From positions 74,538,333-74,602,332 of the forward strand of contig OX419756.1 of NCBI GenBank assembly GCA_948567375.1: a stretch of 64,000 nucleotides of DNA, written 5' to 3'. The notes beneath the pieces were generated by a model, which was given only the letters and a program-made list of their open reading frames with translations, did not search any database and was not told the origin of the DNA. Every line of letters starts with the position of its first letter. Position 1 is the first letter of the stretch. The stretch comes from Lunularia cruciata (Eukaryota > Streptophyta > Marchantiopsida > Lunulariales > Lunulariaceae). Both the position numbers and the translations under genes were made by a program. This document shows positions 46,350-59,400 of the stretch, in pieces.

Positions 46350-48485
46350 TCACAACGATGGTGGTCCGCATATTGTTTTTGGCAATTCTGAGCAACAAGG
46401 AGGTGAGACTTGGCTTGTTGGAGAGATTGGGATATAGTGGAAGAGTGCTTGCCAAAACTTCCCAGTCAATCGAGGATCACGGTCAGAGATGAGTACACGT
46501 AGCATCCCATGATGCTTGAAGACGTTGTCGAAGTAGATTTGTGCTAAGGTTGGAGCATCCACGGTATCATAGGTTGGTGCCAAGTGGATCTGCTTACTAA
46601 GCTTATCCACAAACACCACAATTGCGGTGTGTCCTTGTTTTGTCTTTGGCAAGGATGTGATGAGATCCAAGCTCACATGCTCCCAGCAAGCGGATGGAAT
46701 GGCGACTGGTTGAAAGAGTCCACTCGGCTTTTGGTTGCTGGCCTTGTTACGTTGGCAACTCTCACATGATCGGACAAAGTCTCAAACATCTCGTGTCATG
46801 TTGGGCCACCACCATCGGCGTTGGAGGGTGCCCAAGTCTTGTCCACTCCCATATGACCAGCTATTGGTAAATCATGGGCTTCTTAAAGGTGCACAAGTCA
46901 AAGATCACCTTTGGCTGGAACATAGATCTGGTCTACATGGAATAAAAGGCCTTCCTTGAAGGAGAAGGTGTTGTACTCCTTGTCGCATGCTGCCAGACGA
47001 CTGTGTACCATTTGGAAGAAGGGATCTTGTTGTAGAGCTGATTGAAACTCATTATGGACCTTAGGGTCAATGGACACCGTTGTAATTGCCGTTGTGATGA
47101 GAGGAAGATCCTTCAAATCAGGTCGTCGTGATAGAGCATCAAGGATGACATGGAACCGACCTGGTTTATACTCAAGTTTGATATCAAACAATTGGAGTTG
47201 CTCTTCCCGTCGATGATGCCGACTCTTCATGTGCTCCAAGTGTAAGGTCTGCAACAATGGTTTGTGATCAGTTTGCATGATCACTTGTTTCCCCAAGAGA
47301 TAATGCCTCCATACCTTGGTGGCATATACCATTGCAAGTTGTTCCCGATCTCGAGCAGAAAAATTTCTTTCAGCTGTATTTAGTTGGCGAGACACAAAGG
47401 CAATAGGATGTAGCCCATCTGGAAATTCTTGTTGCAACATAGCTCCAATTGCAAAGTTAGAAGCATCAAAATCAACCACACAAGGTAGTTGAGGATCATA
47501 TGTTTAAGGAATAGGTCTTGAAGACACCACATGCTTTAACTTCAGGAATGCTTCTTCATGCTTGGTGGTCCACTGGAAGCTTGAGTTCTTTCCCAAGAGG
47601 TCAGTCAATGGTGCAGCCACGTGAGCATAATAGTGGATGAACCGTTGGTAAAAACTGGCCAATCCATTGAATGCTCGTACTTCTGTAGCATCCTTTGGGG
47701 TAGGCCAATCAGTAATGGCCTTGATCTTCTCTTCTTCCATCTTGATCCACTCTGATGAGATCTTATGACCCAAGAAGGTAACCTCCTTCTACCAAAACGC
47801 ACACTTTGACTTCTTGCATAAAATTTCCACTATCGTAGTCGTCTTAGGACTTCTTGCACACGATTCACATGTTCTGCCTCTGTCCTGCTATAGATTAAAA
47901 TATCATCTAAGAACACCACCACGGACCGATCCAATAGTCCCTCCAACACCCGATGCATCTGATCTATGAAGACCGCTGGAGCATTAGTGAGTCCAAAAGG
48001 TAGAACTCTCCACTCAAAATGTCCATACCTTGTGCAAAAAGTAGTCTTTTGCACGTCCTCTCCTTCAATAGGAATTTGCCAATAGCTGCTACAAAGATCC
48101 AACTTAGAAAAGTAGCGTACTCCACTTAGTCATCGATCCGAGGCAAGGGATATGCATTCTTCACGGTTTGCTTATTGAGTCCATGGTAATCAATACAGAA
48201 ACAAAGTCCTCCATCCTTCTTTGGAACAAATAGTACGGGTGCTCCACAAGGAGAGGTACTATGTTGTATGAAATCTTTCTCAAACAACTCTGTAAGTGTT
48301 GTTCGCAACTCCTCCAACTCCTTTGGTGAGAGCCGATAGATTGGTCTACTCACTGGAGTACTCCCTGGCAATAACTCGATCTTGAAGAGCATACCTCGAT
48401 TGGAGGGTAATCTCTTTGGCAGATCATCAGGAAACACATCTACAAACTCCTGAACTATCCGATCAACCATTGCTTGACGCGGCAC
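46350..48485 (-). pseudogene. B1 RT-RNase H-integrase
   Basis: RT starts near 48485 ([44 protein letters not shown]) with catalytic FLDD at 47902-47913. RNase H is at 47479-46898 (VDFDASNFAIGAMLQ; QTDHKPLLQTL). The integrase zinc-binding segment is near 46860-46920. Core pieces are at 46676-46350 (MSLDLITSLPKTKQGHTAIV, then SDRDPRLTGKFW). After TGKFWQAL a deletion of about 290 bp relative to B2 removes the rest of the DDE core, so the integrase is inactive. Confidence 0.88.
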
Positions 48486-48767
48486 TTGGCCCTCCTCAGA
48501 TTGATCTTGTGCAATCTGCTTGATTCACACCGCGAATACAGACTTATCTTCTTCCAAAGCTTGCTCTATGGCTGCTTCATTAACAAACTTCCCTTCTAGG
48601 GACTCATCTCCCTTCCAAGCTTGCTCCATGGTTGCCTTCTTGGCAACCTTCCCATCTTGGGACTCATCTCCCTTCCGGATTCGCTCTATGGCTACCTTCT
48701 CTACAAACTTCCTATCTTGGGACTGACTATTCTTAGGCGTCTTACTCAAAGTTGCCAGACAACCTAA

Positions 48768-49073
48768 TCAGAAATTCCTACCTTGGTGTTGTACTTGAAT
48801 TTGGTGTTGGGTCCAATCAAATTGAACCTTATGACGTTCAAGCCAAGGTAGACCCAGAATGATATCATAGTGTAGAGGTGCCACTACAAACCTCATACAC
48901 TCCAAATACTCCTTCCCAATCTTGAAGGTAACAGAGTGCGAGGTACGGAATGCAGAACCCTTTCTACCATCCGCCATCATCAAACAACTTCCAATCACTG
49001 GCTTGATAGGAATACCCAATTCCTTTGCTACTTGCATAGACATGCAATTCTTTGAACTTCCAGAATCAACCAA
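48768..49073 (-). pseudogene. B1 protease domain
   Basis: Aspartic protease with intact active site VDSGSSKNCM and the ILGLPWLERH flap-end motif. It is open over about 100 codons but is separated from RT and gag by stops. It would have processed the Gag-Pol polyprotein. Confidence 0.85.
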
Positions 49074-49186
49074 AATTCTACAACCTCAATTAGATATCAT
49101 ACCTTGCAAGTGAAGCAGACTTGCATATGTCGAGCCTTCAATCCCATTGGAACTAATCAAGCTCCCAGTAGGCGGCTCAAAATCTC

Positions 49187-49936
49187 CTACTGGGATTCCT
49201 TGTTTCCCTGATCATTCTGCTCCACAACCTCCACTTGGGCAACTTGTCGAGGTCGTCCATTCTTGAGTGGACATTCAGCAATGCGATACCTCAACTGGCG
49301 ACAATAAAAACAACCACCATTTTGTCGCAGTTTCTCCTTGTCTGCCATGCCCAGTGGTCTTCGTTGAATTGCATCAATCTCCATTGGTGCTGGCTCCTCC
49401 ACTTGCGTGTAGTGTCTTGGTAGGCTTTGTGGGGGTCGAGGTCAAGACCAAGTTGTTGCCACCAAGGAATCAAAACGTTTGGCCAACCGCATGGTTTCCT
49501 CCAAGTGTTGTGGCTCTCGCATGGTTACCTCTAATTTGGTTCTTGCCTTCAAGCCCCTCACGAATCGATCCAGAGCTTCACCTTCCAAAATATCTGGAAT
49601 TTGCATGATAGTGTTTTGGAACTGCGTGATGTAACTCCTTACAGAGCCAATCTGTTTCAGCTTTGCCAACTTATCCCATGCAGCTCGTGTGGCATTAATA
49701 GCTTGGAACCGACTGATTATTGTACTCTTGAATTCTGCCCATGTCAAGATTGGTGCAACTATTTGTCGTTCGGCTCGCTTCACTCGGAATCTCCACCAGA
49801 GCTTTGCTACTCCATCCAATTGGCTAGAAGCCAAGAGAATTTGTTTTTGCTCATCTTGTAGATTGGTAGCTTCAAAAATACCGTTCACAATCAAACACAA
49901 AATTCTCCATTGCACCCAGGAGATTCTTGCCTTCAA
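49187..49936 (-). pseudogene. B1 gag
   Basis: The capsid-like domain (49936-49442) shows LDGVAKLWWRFRV, FKSTIISRFQAINAT, LKQIGSVRSYITQF and FVRGLKARTKLEV. In the zinc knuckle (near 49320-49280), C-FY-C-RQLR-Y-RIAE-C, the histidine has become tyrosine. A stop separates the two parts. The N-terminal part runs to the leader near 50090. Confidence 0.87.
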
Positions 49937-50348
49937 ATACCTTGGGTTTAGGGAATCTGATCTGATCTTCTCCTTCTCAAATTGGTACTCTCTCCACCTG
50001 CTCTTGTTGTCGAAGATCTAGTTCATCCAACAATCGAGTAAGGTGCTCGATTTGTTGTTGCATAGTAAGGATAACATCAGGTATTGCCGCTATGGTTGCT
50101 CCTCTATCACACCACTCCCAATTTATCTAATTTATTAACACATAGAAATAACACGTCCACCGTTCTCCATAAGTTACAACCGGAAGCACCAAGGGTTCCT
50201 CAGATATGGTGATCATATGCAGAAAATCTTGTCCAAAGTGTGAGGTGATGAACTGTGTGAAATGATGCTTGGGTAGTATTTGGATGCAAAAATCCCAATG
50301 GTTCAGTGGAAGTGGATTTGGTGGTCCATAAATTCCATCCATCCCATT

Positions 50349-50364
50349 CCTGCTCTGATACCAA
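50349..50364 (-). other. B1 primer-binding site
   Basis: TTGGTATCAGAGCAGG on the minus strand, immediately next to the 5' LTR. It complements the 3' end of initiator tRNA-Met. The same site for B2 is at 55383-55398. Confidence 0.92.
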
Positions 50365-50773
50365 TGTAAAAGACCGAATCCGAGGAGAGAAATAGGAGAA
50401 TGGAAACTCGCATTGGGACACTTGAATGAGGGAAAACTTCGAATGCCTAGCATGAGCTTCTGCCTTGATATTTATAGGTAGCATACAAGACCCTTGAAGC
50501 TTCTCAAGAAGCTTCCTTGAGCCACTTTCTTGGAGTGCAAACCAAGTTAACTAGGAAGCTTCTCAAGAAGTTTCTTTCTAGAAGCCGCCTACTTGGCATG
50601 CAAGCTAAGCTAGTTAGAAGCTTCTAGAAGCTACCTGCTTAGGGCACAAGTTAACTAGTTGGGAAGCTTCCCAAGAAGCTTCTTAGATGCTTCTAGAATA
50701 TTCTAGGCTATTTTGTCTTATTCTCTACTTTGTAAGCCCAACTAACTTTGTCACTAAACTCTATATTGTTACA
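50365..50773 (-). repeat. B1 5' LTR
   Basis: TGTAAAAG...TTGTTACA, 409 bp. The TATA box is at 50469-50476 (minus strand), with GAAnnTTC arrays from about 50497 to 50703 upstream of it. Confidence 0.92.
50617..50629. promoter_or_regulatory. Perfect three-unit heat-shock element, B1 5' LTR
   Basis: GAA-gc-TTC-ta-GAA about 140 bp upstream of the TATA box at 50469-50476. TTC-ta-GAA-ta-TTC follows at 50691-50703. Gapped GAAgcTTC dimers lie between these and the TATA box. Confidence 0.7.
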
Positions 50774-51099
50774 CCAAAGGACCTTGTACTCTATATGTTG
50801 TCGACGGCCTCGTTGAATATGGCAAGGATACGATCAACTTTGTACTCCTCATGATCACTGATAGGGATAGGAGGAGGGGGAGGTTGGGCTCAAGAGGAAA
50901 AAGAAGAGGGGTTAGGAACAAAGGGTTTCAACTTGGAAATATGAAAGATAGGATGGATGCGCTTATGACAAGGCAAGGCAAGTCAATAAGCAACATGAGA
51001 GACAATTTGGGTGATATCAAAGGGTCCTATCCAATTAAGAGAAAATTTGCAAACTTGGGTATCAAGTGGGAGAGGGAGATTAATGGATGAGAGCGTGAC

Positions 51100-54000
51100 C
51101 TTATCACCAACTTGAAAGCTGAGATCACAACGATGGCGATCCACATATTGTTTCTGCCAATTTTGAGCAACAAGGAGATGAGATTTGGCTTGTTGGAGGG
51201 ACTAGGAGATGGTGGTCAAGAAGGTGGAAGTATGAGGGGCCTAAGAGGGAGGAGGAGCAAGAAGAGAATCTGGAACAAGTGAGTCTTGGCCAAAATTGAG
51301 AAAGAAAGGAGAGAATCTGGTGCTTACTTGTTTAGAATTATTGTATGCAAACTCCAAAGCTGCAAGACATTCATCCCAATGTTATGGTGAATGTTGACAA
51401 ATGCACAAAGCATATCTTCTAAGGTACGATTTGCATGTTCGGTTTGTCCATCAGTTTGAGGATGATAGGCTATGGACAAAGCAAGCTTGGTGCCGAGTAT
51501 TTGGAAGAGTGATCACCAAAACTTCCCGGTAAATCAAGGATCACGATTGGAGATGAGTACACGTGGTATCCCATGATGCTTGAAGACATTGTCAAAGTAG
51601 ATTTGCGCTCAAGTTGGAGCATCCATGGTGTCAAAAGTTGGTGCCAAGTGGATTTGCTTACTAAGCTTATCCACAAACACCACAATTGTTATGTGTCCTT
51701 GTTTTATCTTGGGCAAGGATGTGATAAGATCCAAGCTCATGTGTTCCCATCGAGTGGATGGAATGGGGAGTGGTTGAAGGAGTCTACTCAGCTTTTGGTT
51801 GCTGGCCTTATTCCATTGGTAGCTCTCACATGATCAGACAAAATCTTGAACAACTCATGCCATGTTGGACCACCACCATCGACGTTGGATGGTACCCAAG
51901 ATCTTGTCCACACCCATGTGACCAGCTATTGGTAAATCATGGGCTTCTTGAAGGCGCACAAGTCAGAGATGACCTTTGGCTGGAACATAGATCCGGTCCT
52001 CATGGAATAGAAGGCCTTCCTTGAAAGAGAAGGTGTTGTATTCCTTGTCACATGTTGTAAGACGACCATGTACCATTTGGAAGAAGGGATCTTGTTGTAG
52101 AGCTGACTGAAACTCATTTTGGACCTTGGAGTCAATTGACACCGTCATAATTGCCACCATGATGAGAAGAAGAGACTTCAAATCAGGTCATTGTGATAGA
52201 GCATCAAGGATGACATGGAACCGACCTAGTTTGTACTCAAATTTGATGTCAAATAATTGGAGTTGCTCCTCCCATCAATGATGTCGACTCTTCATGTGCT
52301 CCAAGTGCAAGGTCTGCAACAATGGTTTGAGATCAATTCGCATGATCACTTGTTTCCCCAAGAGATAATGCCTCCATACCTTGGTGGCATATACCATTGC
52401 AAGTTTTTCTTGATCTCAAGAAAAGTAGTTTCTTTCAGCCGTATTTAGTTGGCAAGACACAAAGGCAATGGGATGTAGTCCATCTAGGAATTCCTGTTGC
52501 AACACAGCTCCAATTGCAAAGTTAGAATCATCAAAGTCAACCACACAAGGTAGCTAAGGATCATATGGTTGAAGAATGGGCCTTGAATACACCATATGTT
52601 TCAACTTCTTGAATGATTCTTCATGCTTGGTGGTCCACTAGAAGCTCAAGTTCTTCCCCAAAAGGTCAGTCAATGGTGCAGCGACATGAGCATAATAGTG
52701 GATGAACCATTGGTAAAAACTGGCCAATCCATTAAATCCTTGTACTTTTGTAGCATTCTTTGGAGTAGACCAATCAGTAATGGCCTTGATTTTCTCTTCT
52801 TCCATCTTGATCCCCTCCGATGAGATCTTGTGACCCAAGAAGGTAACTTCCTTCTGCCAAAAGGCACACTTGACTACTAGTAGTAAAATTTCCATTGTTG
52901 TAGTCATCTTAAGACTTTTCGCATTCATGTGTTTTGTCTCTGTCTTGCTATAGATTAAGATATCATCTAAGAACACCACCACATATCGATCCAATAGTCC
53001 ATCCAACACTCGATGCATTTGATCCATGAAGACTACTAGAGCATTAGTGAGCCCAAAAGGTAGAACTCTCCACTCAAAATGCCCATACCTTGTGCGAAAG
53101 GCAATCTTTTGCACATCCTCCCTATCAATGGAGATTTGCCAATAGCCACTACAAAGATCCAACTTGGAAAAGTATCATGCTCCACTCAATTGATCAAGCA
53201 AATCATCAATCCAAGGCAAGGGGTATGCATTCTTCACTATTTACTTATTGAGCCCACGATAATCAATACATAAGAAGTCTTATATCTTTCTTTGGAACAA
53301 ATAGTATCGGTGCTCTCCAAGGAAAGGTACTATGTTGAATGAAATCCTTTTCCAACAACTTTGTAAGTGTTGTTTGTAACTCCTCTAACTCCTTTGGTGA
53401 GAGCCGATAGATTGGTCTACTCATTGGAGTACTCCCTAGCAAGAACTCAATCCTGAAGTGCATATCACGATGGGAGGGTAATCACTTCGACAGATCAACC
53501 AGAACTACGTCTGCAAACTCTTGAATTATTTGATCAACCATTGCTTGATGAGGTTCTTGGCCCTCCTCAGATTTTCCTTGTGCAATCGGCTTGATCCACA
53601 CCGCAAAAATAGACTTATCTTCCTCCAAAGCTTGCTCTATGGCTGCTTCACTAAGAAACTTCTCATCTAGAGACTCATTTCTCTTCAAAGCTTGCTCCAT
53701 GGCTGCTTTCTTGGCAAACTTCCCATCTTGGGATTCCTCTCTCTTCTTCTTGACAATTTTCCCATCTTGGGACTGACTATTCTTAGGTATCTTACTCAAA
53801 GGTGCTAGACAACCTAATAAAAAATACTTACCTTGGTGTTGTACGTGAATTTGTCATTGGGTCCAATTAAATTGAACCTTATGACTTTCAAGCCAAGGTA
53901 GTCCTAGACTAATATCATAGTGTAGAGGTGCCACTACAAACCTCATACACTCCAAATACTCCTTCCTAATCTTGAAGGTAACAGGATGCGAAGTACAAAA

Positions 54001-55130
54001 TGCAAAACCCTTTCTACCATCATCAATCTACTTCCAATTACTAAATTGATAAGAATACCCAATTCCTTTGCTACTTGAATAGATATGCAATTCTCTGAAC
54101 TTCCAAAATCAACCAAAATTTTACAACCTCGATTAGATATTGTACCTTGCAAGTAAAACAAATTTGCATAGGTTGAGCCTTCAATCCTATTGGAACTAAT
54201 GAAGCTCCCAATAGGCGGCTAGAAATCTCCTATTGGGATTCCTCATTTCCTTGATCATTCTGTTCCACAAACTCCATCTGGGTGACTTGTCAAGGTTACC
54301 CATTCCTAAGTGGACATTCAACAATGTGATGTCCAACTTGGCGACAATAAAAACAACCACCATTTTGTCATAATCTTTCTCTACCCGCTGTACCAAGTGG
54401 TCTCCATTGGATTGCATCAATCTCCATTGGTGTTGGTTCTTCCACCCGTGCATATTGTATTGGTAGGCTTTGTGTGGGTCGAGGTCTAGACCAAGTTATT
54501 GCAACCAAGGAATCAAAGCACTTAGCCAATTGCATGGCTTCTTCCCATTTTGTGGTTCACGCATGGTCACCTCCAATTTAGTTCAAGACTTCAATCCCCT
54601 CACAAATCGATCCAAAACTTCACCTTCTTATATATCTGGAATCTACATGATGGCATTCTAAAATTGCATGATGCTCCTTACAGAGCCAATTTACTTCATC
54701 TCCGCCAACCTATCCCGTACAACTTGTGTGGCATTCATAGCTTGGAACCGATTAATTATTGCACTCTTGAATTTTGTCCATGTCAGTATTGGTGCAACAA
54801 TTTGTCATTTTGCTCGCTCCACTTGGAATCTCCACCATAGCTTTGCTACTCCATCCAATTAGCTAGAAGCCAAGAAAATCTGTTTTTTTTCGTCTTGTAG
54901 ATTGGTAGCTTCAAAATACCATTCACAATCAAACACAAAATTCTCCACTGCACCCGGGAGATTCTTGCCTTCAAATACCTTGGGTTTAGGGAATTGGATT
55001 TAATCTTCTCCTTCTTGAATGGCATGCTCTCTATGTGCTCCTGTTGTCGGGGATCTTGTTCATCCAACAATTGAGTAAGGTGCTCGATTTGTTGTTGCAT
55101 AGCAAGGATAATCTCAGGCATTGCCGCCAT
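51100..55130 (-). pseudogene. B2 gag-pol relic
   Basis: Order on the minus strand: gag, whose first part has KARISRVQWRILCLIVNGI at about 54980, then a knuckle region near 54350. The protease follows near 54161-53850, with VDFGSSEN where DSGSS is expected. RT is at 53463-52638 (FLDD near 52950), then RNase H (about 52560-52250), and integrase from about 52181 to 51100 with a fuller core than B1. Numerous stops and shifts occur. Confidence 0.85.
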
Positions 55131-55398
55131 GGTTGCTACTCTATTATGCTAACCCTAATATATCTAATTTATTAACACATAGAAGTAGCATGTTCATTGT
55201 TCTCCATAAGTTACAACCGGAAGTATCAAGGGTTCCTCAAACAAGGTGATCATATGCAAAAAATCTTGCCCAAAGCGCGAGGTGATGAATTGTATGAAAC
55301 TATGTTTGGGTAGTACTTGGATACAAAAATCCCAATGGTTGGGCGGAGGATTTGGTGGTCCATAAATTCCATCCATCCCATTCCTGCTCTGATACCAA

Positions 55399-55805
55399 TG
55401 TAAAAGTCCAAGACCGAGGAGAGAAATAGGAGAATGGAAGCTCACATTGGGACACTTGAATGAGGGAAATTTTGAATGCCTAGCATGAGCTTTGGCTCTT
55501 GTATTTATAAGGAGCATACAAGGCCATTGAGAAGCTTCTCAAGAATTTTCCTTGAACCGCTTTATTGAAGTGCAAGCCAAGTTAAGTAGGAAGCTTCTCA
55601 AGATGCTTACTTGGTATGCAAGGAAAGCTAGTTGGAAGCTTCTAGAAGCTTCCTACTAGAAGCTACCCACTTGGGGTGCAAGCTAAGCTAGCCGGGAAGC
55701 TTCCCAAGAAGCTTCTTAGATATTTCTGGAATATTCTAAGCTAATTGTCTTATTTGCTACTTCGTTAGCTCTACTAACTTCGTCTCTAAACTCCGTATTG
55801 TTATG
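55399..55805 (-). repeat. B2 5' LTR
   Basis: TGTAAAAG...TTGTTATG; both bases of the terminal CA are changed by transitions. It is followed directly by the right half of the interrupted A3 LTR. Confidence 0.88.
55635..55652. promoter_or_regulatory. Perfect four-unit heat-shock element, B2 5' LTR
   Basis: GAA-gc-TTC-ta-GAA-gc-TTC; TTC-tg-GAA-ta-TTC follows at 55724-55736. Both lie upstream of the TATA box on the minus strand. Confidence 0.7.
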
Positions 55806-56479
55806 GGATCTCCTCCAAGGAAGCTCTACCATTGGATAAGGTACATGGATAGGTGACTTGTCAGCAAGCTCCACCCTCAATTACATGTTTGGATGGGTGA
55901 CATGTTAGTCCTGGTCCTATCTGGTTGGTCAAATAGGCTTTGACCAAGAGAATCTTTTAGGGAATCTTCCTATAGGAATCTTAGAATCACATGGGTGAGG
56001 TACCGTTGGAAAGCTCTCAATGAGACAAACCAAGGGGAAAGGAAGGCCAACCTTTCTTCCATTGGAGGGGGAGAGAGAATCTGCACATTTTTGAAGCCTA
56101 ATTCATCCGTTTAGGCCTCTAAAATTTCCTTCAAAGATTTCAGGCATATTTTGGTTTCTACTCTATAAGTAGAAGTCCTCTTTTAGTGATACCTCTTTCT
56201 GATCTGTTCAGTCCATCATGTGTAACATTTTTCCATATATTATCAATCTAATTCTCACTTTTAGATCATATGTCTAGCTATTGGTTCTAAGGTTTTCAAG
56301 TCTATTCAGTTTCTGTCCTATTAGTAAGAGTGCTCTTTTGGTGATACTTCTATCTGATCTATTTTGTCCATCCCATATAACATCATTCTAGATGTTACCA
56401 AACCAAATTTCACATCTAGATCATATGGCTAGTTATTGGTATTACAAACCTCTCTCCTTTTAAGACGCAATGCCTTGTT

Positions 56480-59400
56480 GTGCAGTTGTTGCTCAAATGC
56501 TTGTACCAACATTGGTGCATATCTCAAATTGGCAGCGGGCTCCTAGGTTACCTCATATAGGGGGTAACCTTTCCACTATACCAAATAGTCCACCAATGGA
56601 TGTCGAGTACCACAGATGCATTTTTGGAGGATACGCTCCACTTCATATTCCTACGTGCCATCAATGAGTGTCATTGGTCAAATGTCTTGTGTGGAATGAC
56701 AATGGCATGATCGGGGAGCATATCTCCATAGTAGGAAAACATGGAACATTGGATGGATCTTCATGTGTGGTGGTAGCTGAAGGTGATATGCCACAGCACC
56801 GACTCGACAAAGAATAGATAAAGGCCCAATAAAACGAGGTCTGAGCTAATGGGAGCCAACTAATGTGAGGTTGGTTGTAAACAACCACACCTGATCCCCA
56901 ACACTAAACTCCATGTGCCTACGGTGTGCATCGGCATACTACTTTTGTTGATTTTGTGCAATTTACAATCTATGCTTGGCGCTCTCCACACCCTAGTGGA
57001 TTCTAGAAACAAATGTGTTGACTACGTAGACCTTGGTAGCCACCGGCCAGATCTTCATCAAGCTAGAAGGTGTGAGAGGATGCTCACCATACATGAGAAA
57101 GAATGGAGTGACACGGGTGGATGCATTCACTAAATTATTGTAAGCAAATTCTACCAATGGGAGTAAGGTGTCCCACCTCTCTTGCTCATCTAAAGTGAAG
57201 TTGTGCAACGTCTTCAATAGTGTGATTAGCCCGCTCTATTTGTCCATCTATCTATGGGTAGTAAGCTATGGACATGGCTAACTTGGTTTTGAAGAAACCA
57301 AAGAGTGTTTTCCAAAACAAATTGCTAAAATGAGTGCTCGTATCATTGAAGAGGACTTGAGACAAGCCACGGTGAGAGAAGACCGCATCTAGGTATAATT
57401 GAGCTAATTGTGGAGCGATCACATCTTTGGTGGTAGGGCATACATGAATCATTTTGTTGAGCTGGTCCACAAAGACCACAATGGAATCAAACCGTGAGAT
57501 GGTCTTGGGTAATTCACAGACAAGATCCATACTCGCTTGTTCCCAATGTTGGGTAGGAGTGGGGAGAGGTTGAAGGGCCCTGTAGGAGCTTGATTAAAAG
57601 CCTTGTTTTGTTGATAGAGTAGGCAACTATGCACGTAGTCCATCATGTTATTGCTCATCTGGGGCCAATAGTAATGACGATGGACTGCATCCAAGGTCTT
57701 GTCCACTCTGGTATGACCTACAATGGTAGAATCATGATATTTTGCTAAAACGGTGGTGCGTAATTTTGGGACATTTGGAATCCATAATCTGCCGCTGGCT
57801 GGCTATCACAAAAGGTGAGTCCTTGGCTGCTAGGACGCCTTTGGATGAGTGTGCTCCTACAATCTATGGATCAATTTTTATAGCAGCTAGAATCTCTGGC
57901 CATAATTCAGAGTTAATCTTAACCTTGGCCACCAAATTGTTTGCTTTTGGCATGCAAGTGAATGCATTTGCAAGTTGCTTCTTACTTTCCACATAGGTGA
58001 TTGTCATGTTGAAGCATTGTCGCCACTCTACCTACCAAATCTTGCAATGAGATAGATCGTTTAGCATCTTGAGGTAGACTAGAGGTTTATGGTCTGCTTC
58101 TATTACAAATGCCTTCTTGCTTAAATAATGCTTCCAATACTTGGTTGCAAGGACAATGGCCAGCTCTTCTCATTTTGTGGTATGATTGCGCTCTGCTGGT
58201 AACAACTTCTAAGAGAAATATGCAATTGGATGCTATCCATCATGCCACTCTTGTTGTAGGACTGCTCCTATTGGCACACCTGATGCATGTATAGCCAATT
58301 TGATTGGATGTTTTGGTTCATATCACTTCAAGATTGGTGCATATAGCAAGGCGGCTTTCAATTCTTGAAAGGCCAACTCTTGTGCGGTTCTCCACATCCA
58401 CTTCTTCTCCTTGCCAAGTAGTGTCATTAAAGGCTGTGCAACCTTGGAAAAGTCCTTGACAAAGTGTTGATAGAATCTTATAAACCCCAAGAAGCTCTTG
58501 AGTTGAGTCTGATCTTCTGGGGCACTCCATTTTTGAATGACCTCTATTTTATTTGTCAATACTTGAATACCCTTTGCACTTACTCTATGCCCCAAGTAGT
58601 CAACTTCAGACTTGCCAAACTCACACTTTGAGATTTTGGCATATAACTGATTTTGTCTTAGAATCTAGAGGGATTCTTGTATATGTTGTTTGTGTTTTGT
58701 CATCCTACTACTATATAATAAGATGTCATCTAGGAAGATGATAACAAAATTATCCAATATAGATGAATATGTCATTCATTAGATTCATGAAGGTGGCATG
58801 CGCATTGTTGAGGCCAAAAGGCATCACAAGATACTCAAAGTGGCCATACTTGGTTCGGAAGGCAATTTTATACAAATCCTCCCTTCAATTTGGATTTGAT
58901 TATAACCGCTCCGCAAGTTCAGTTTGGTGAAGTAACTTGCTCCATTGAGTTGATCAAATAGGTCACCCCATACGAGGTAAGGAGTATTTGTTCTTCACTA
59001 TTTGTTGATTGAGACCTTGATAGTCAATGCACATGCACATTGTACCATCCTTCTTCTTCACAAACAAGACAAGAGCCACATATGGTGATATGTTGGGTTG
59101 GATGAACCCTTTCTACAGCATATCCTCAATTTTCATCTTACTCTCCTCCAACTCATGAGGTGATAGGCAATATGGGACATTACAAGGAGGTGCCTTCCTT
59201 GGAAGTACCTCAATTTTATGATCTACTCTCCTTTTTGGTAGTAATCTTGAGGGTAGATCATCGAGAAAGACCTCTTGAAACTCATTTATCACATCTTTCA
59301 ATTTCTCAAGAATTTGTCCATTGAGTTGTGCACTCTAGACTTCTCTTATTAGACCCATGAAACATCTATCGGTCTTATAGATAGTTGTTGTCCCTATGAC

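Larger units (their letters stand above)
45444..50773 (-). mobile_element. Family-B chromovirus B1, inserted in B2
   Basis: A complete LTR-to-LTR element of 5330 bp: 3' LTR 45444-45865, interior 45866-50364, 5' LTR 50365-50773. The perfect 5-bp duplication CCAAA flanks it (45439-45443 and 50774-50778) and lies inside the B2 chromodomain. Relative to B2 it lacks about 290 bp in the integrase (near 46435). It is the best-preserved B copy here but still has stops. Confidence 0.95.
44901..55805 (-). mobile_element. Family-B chromovirus B2, inserted in the A3 LTR
   Basis: The 3' LTR is 44901-45312, then 131 bp of interior (45313-45443), then the B1 insertion, then the rest of the interior (50774-55398) and the 5' LTR 55399-55805. 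GGATTT on the left (44895-44900) and GGATCT on the right (55806-55811) match a target duplication in the family-A LTR. Order on the minus strand: primer site, gag (about 55130-54200), protease, RT (53463-52638), RNase H, integrase (to about 51100), and a chromodomain split by B1. Stops are frequent. Confidence 0.9.

Noticed and set aside
44901..55805. Tandem retrotransposon array from unequal LTR recombination
   Set aside because: The middle interior junctions carry a CCAAA duplication, and the B2 interior resumes exactly where it left off, so nested insertion explains the pattern.
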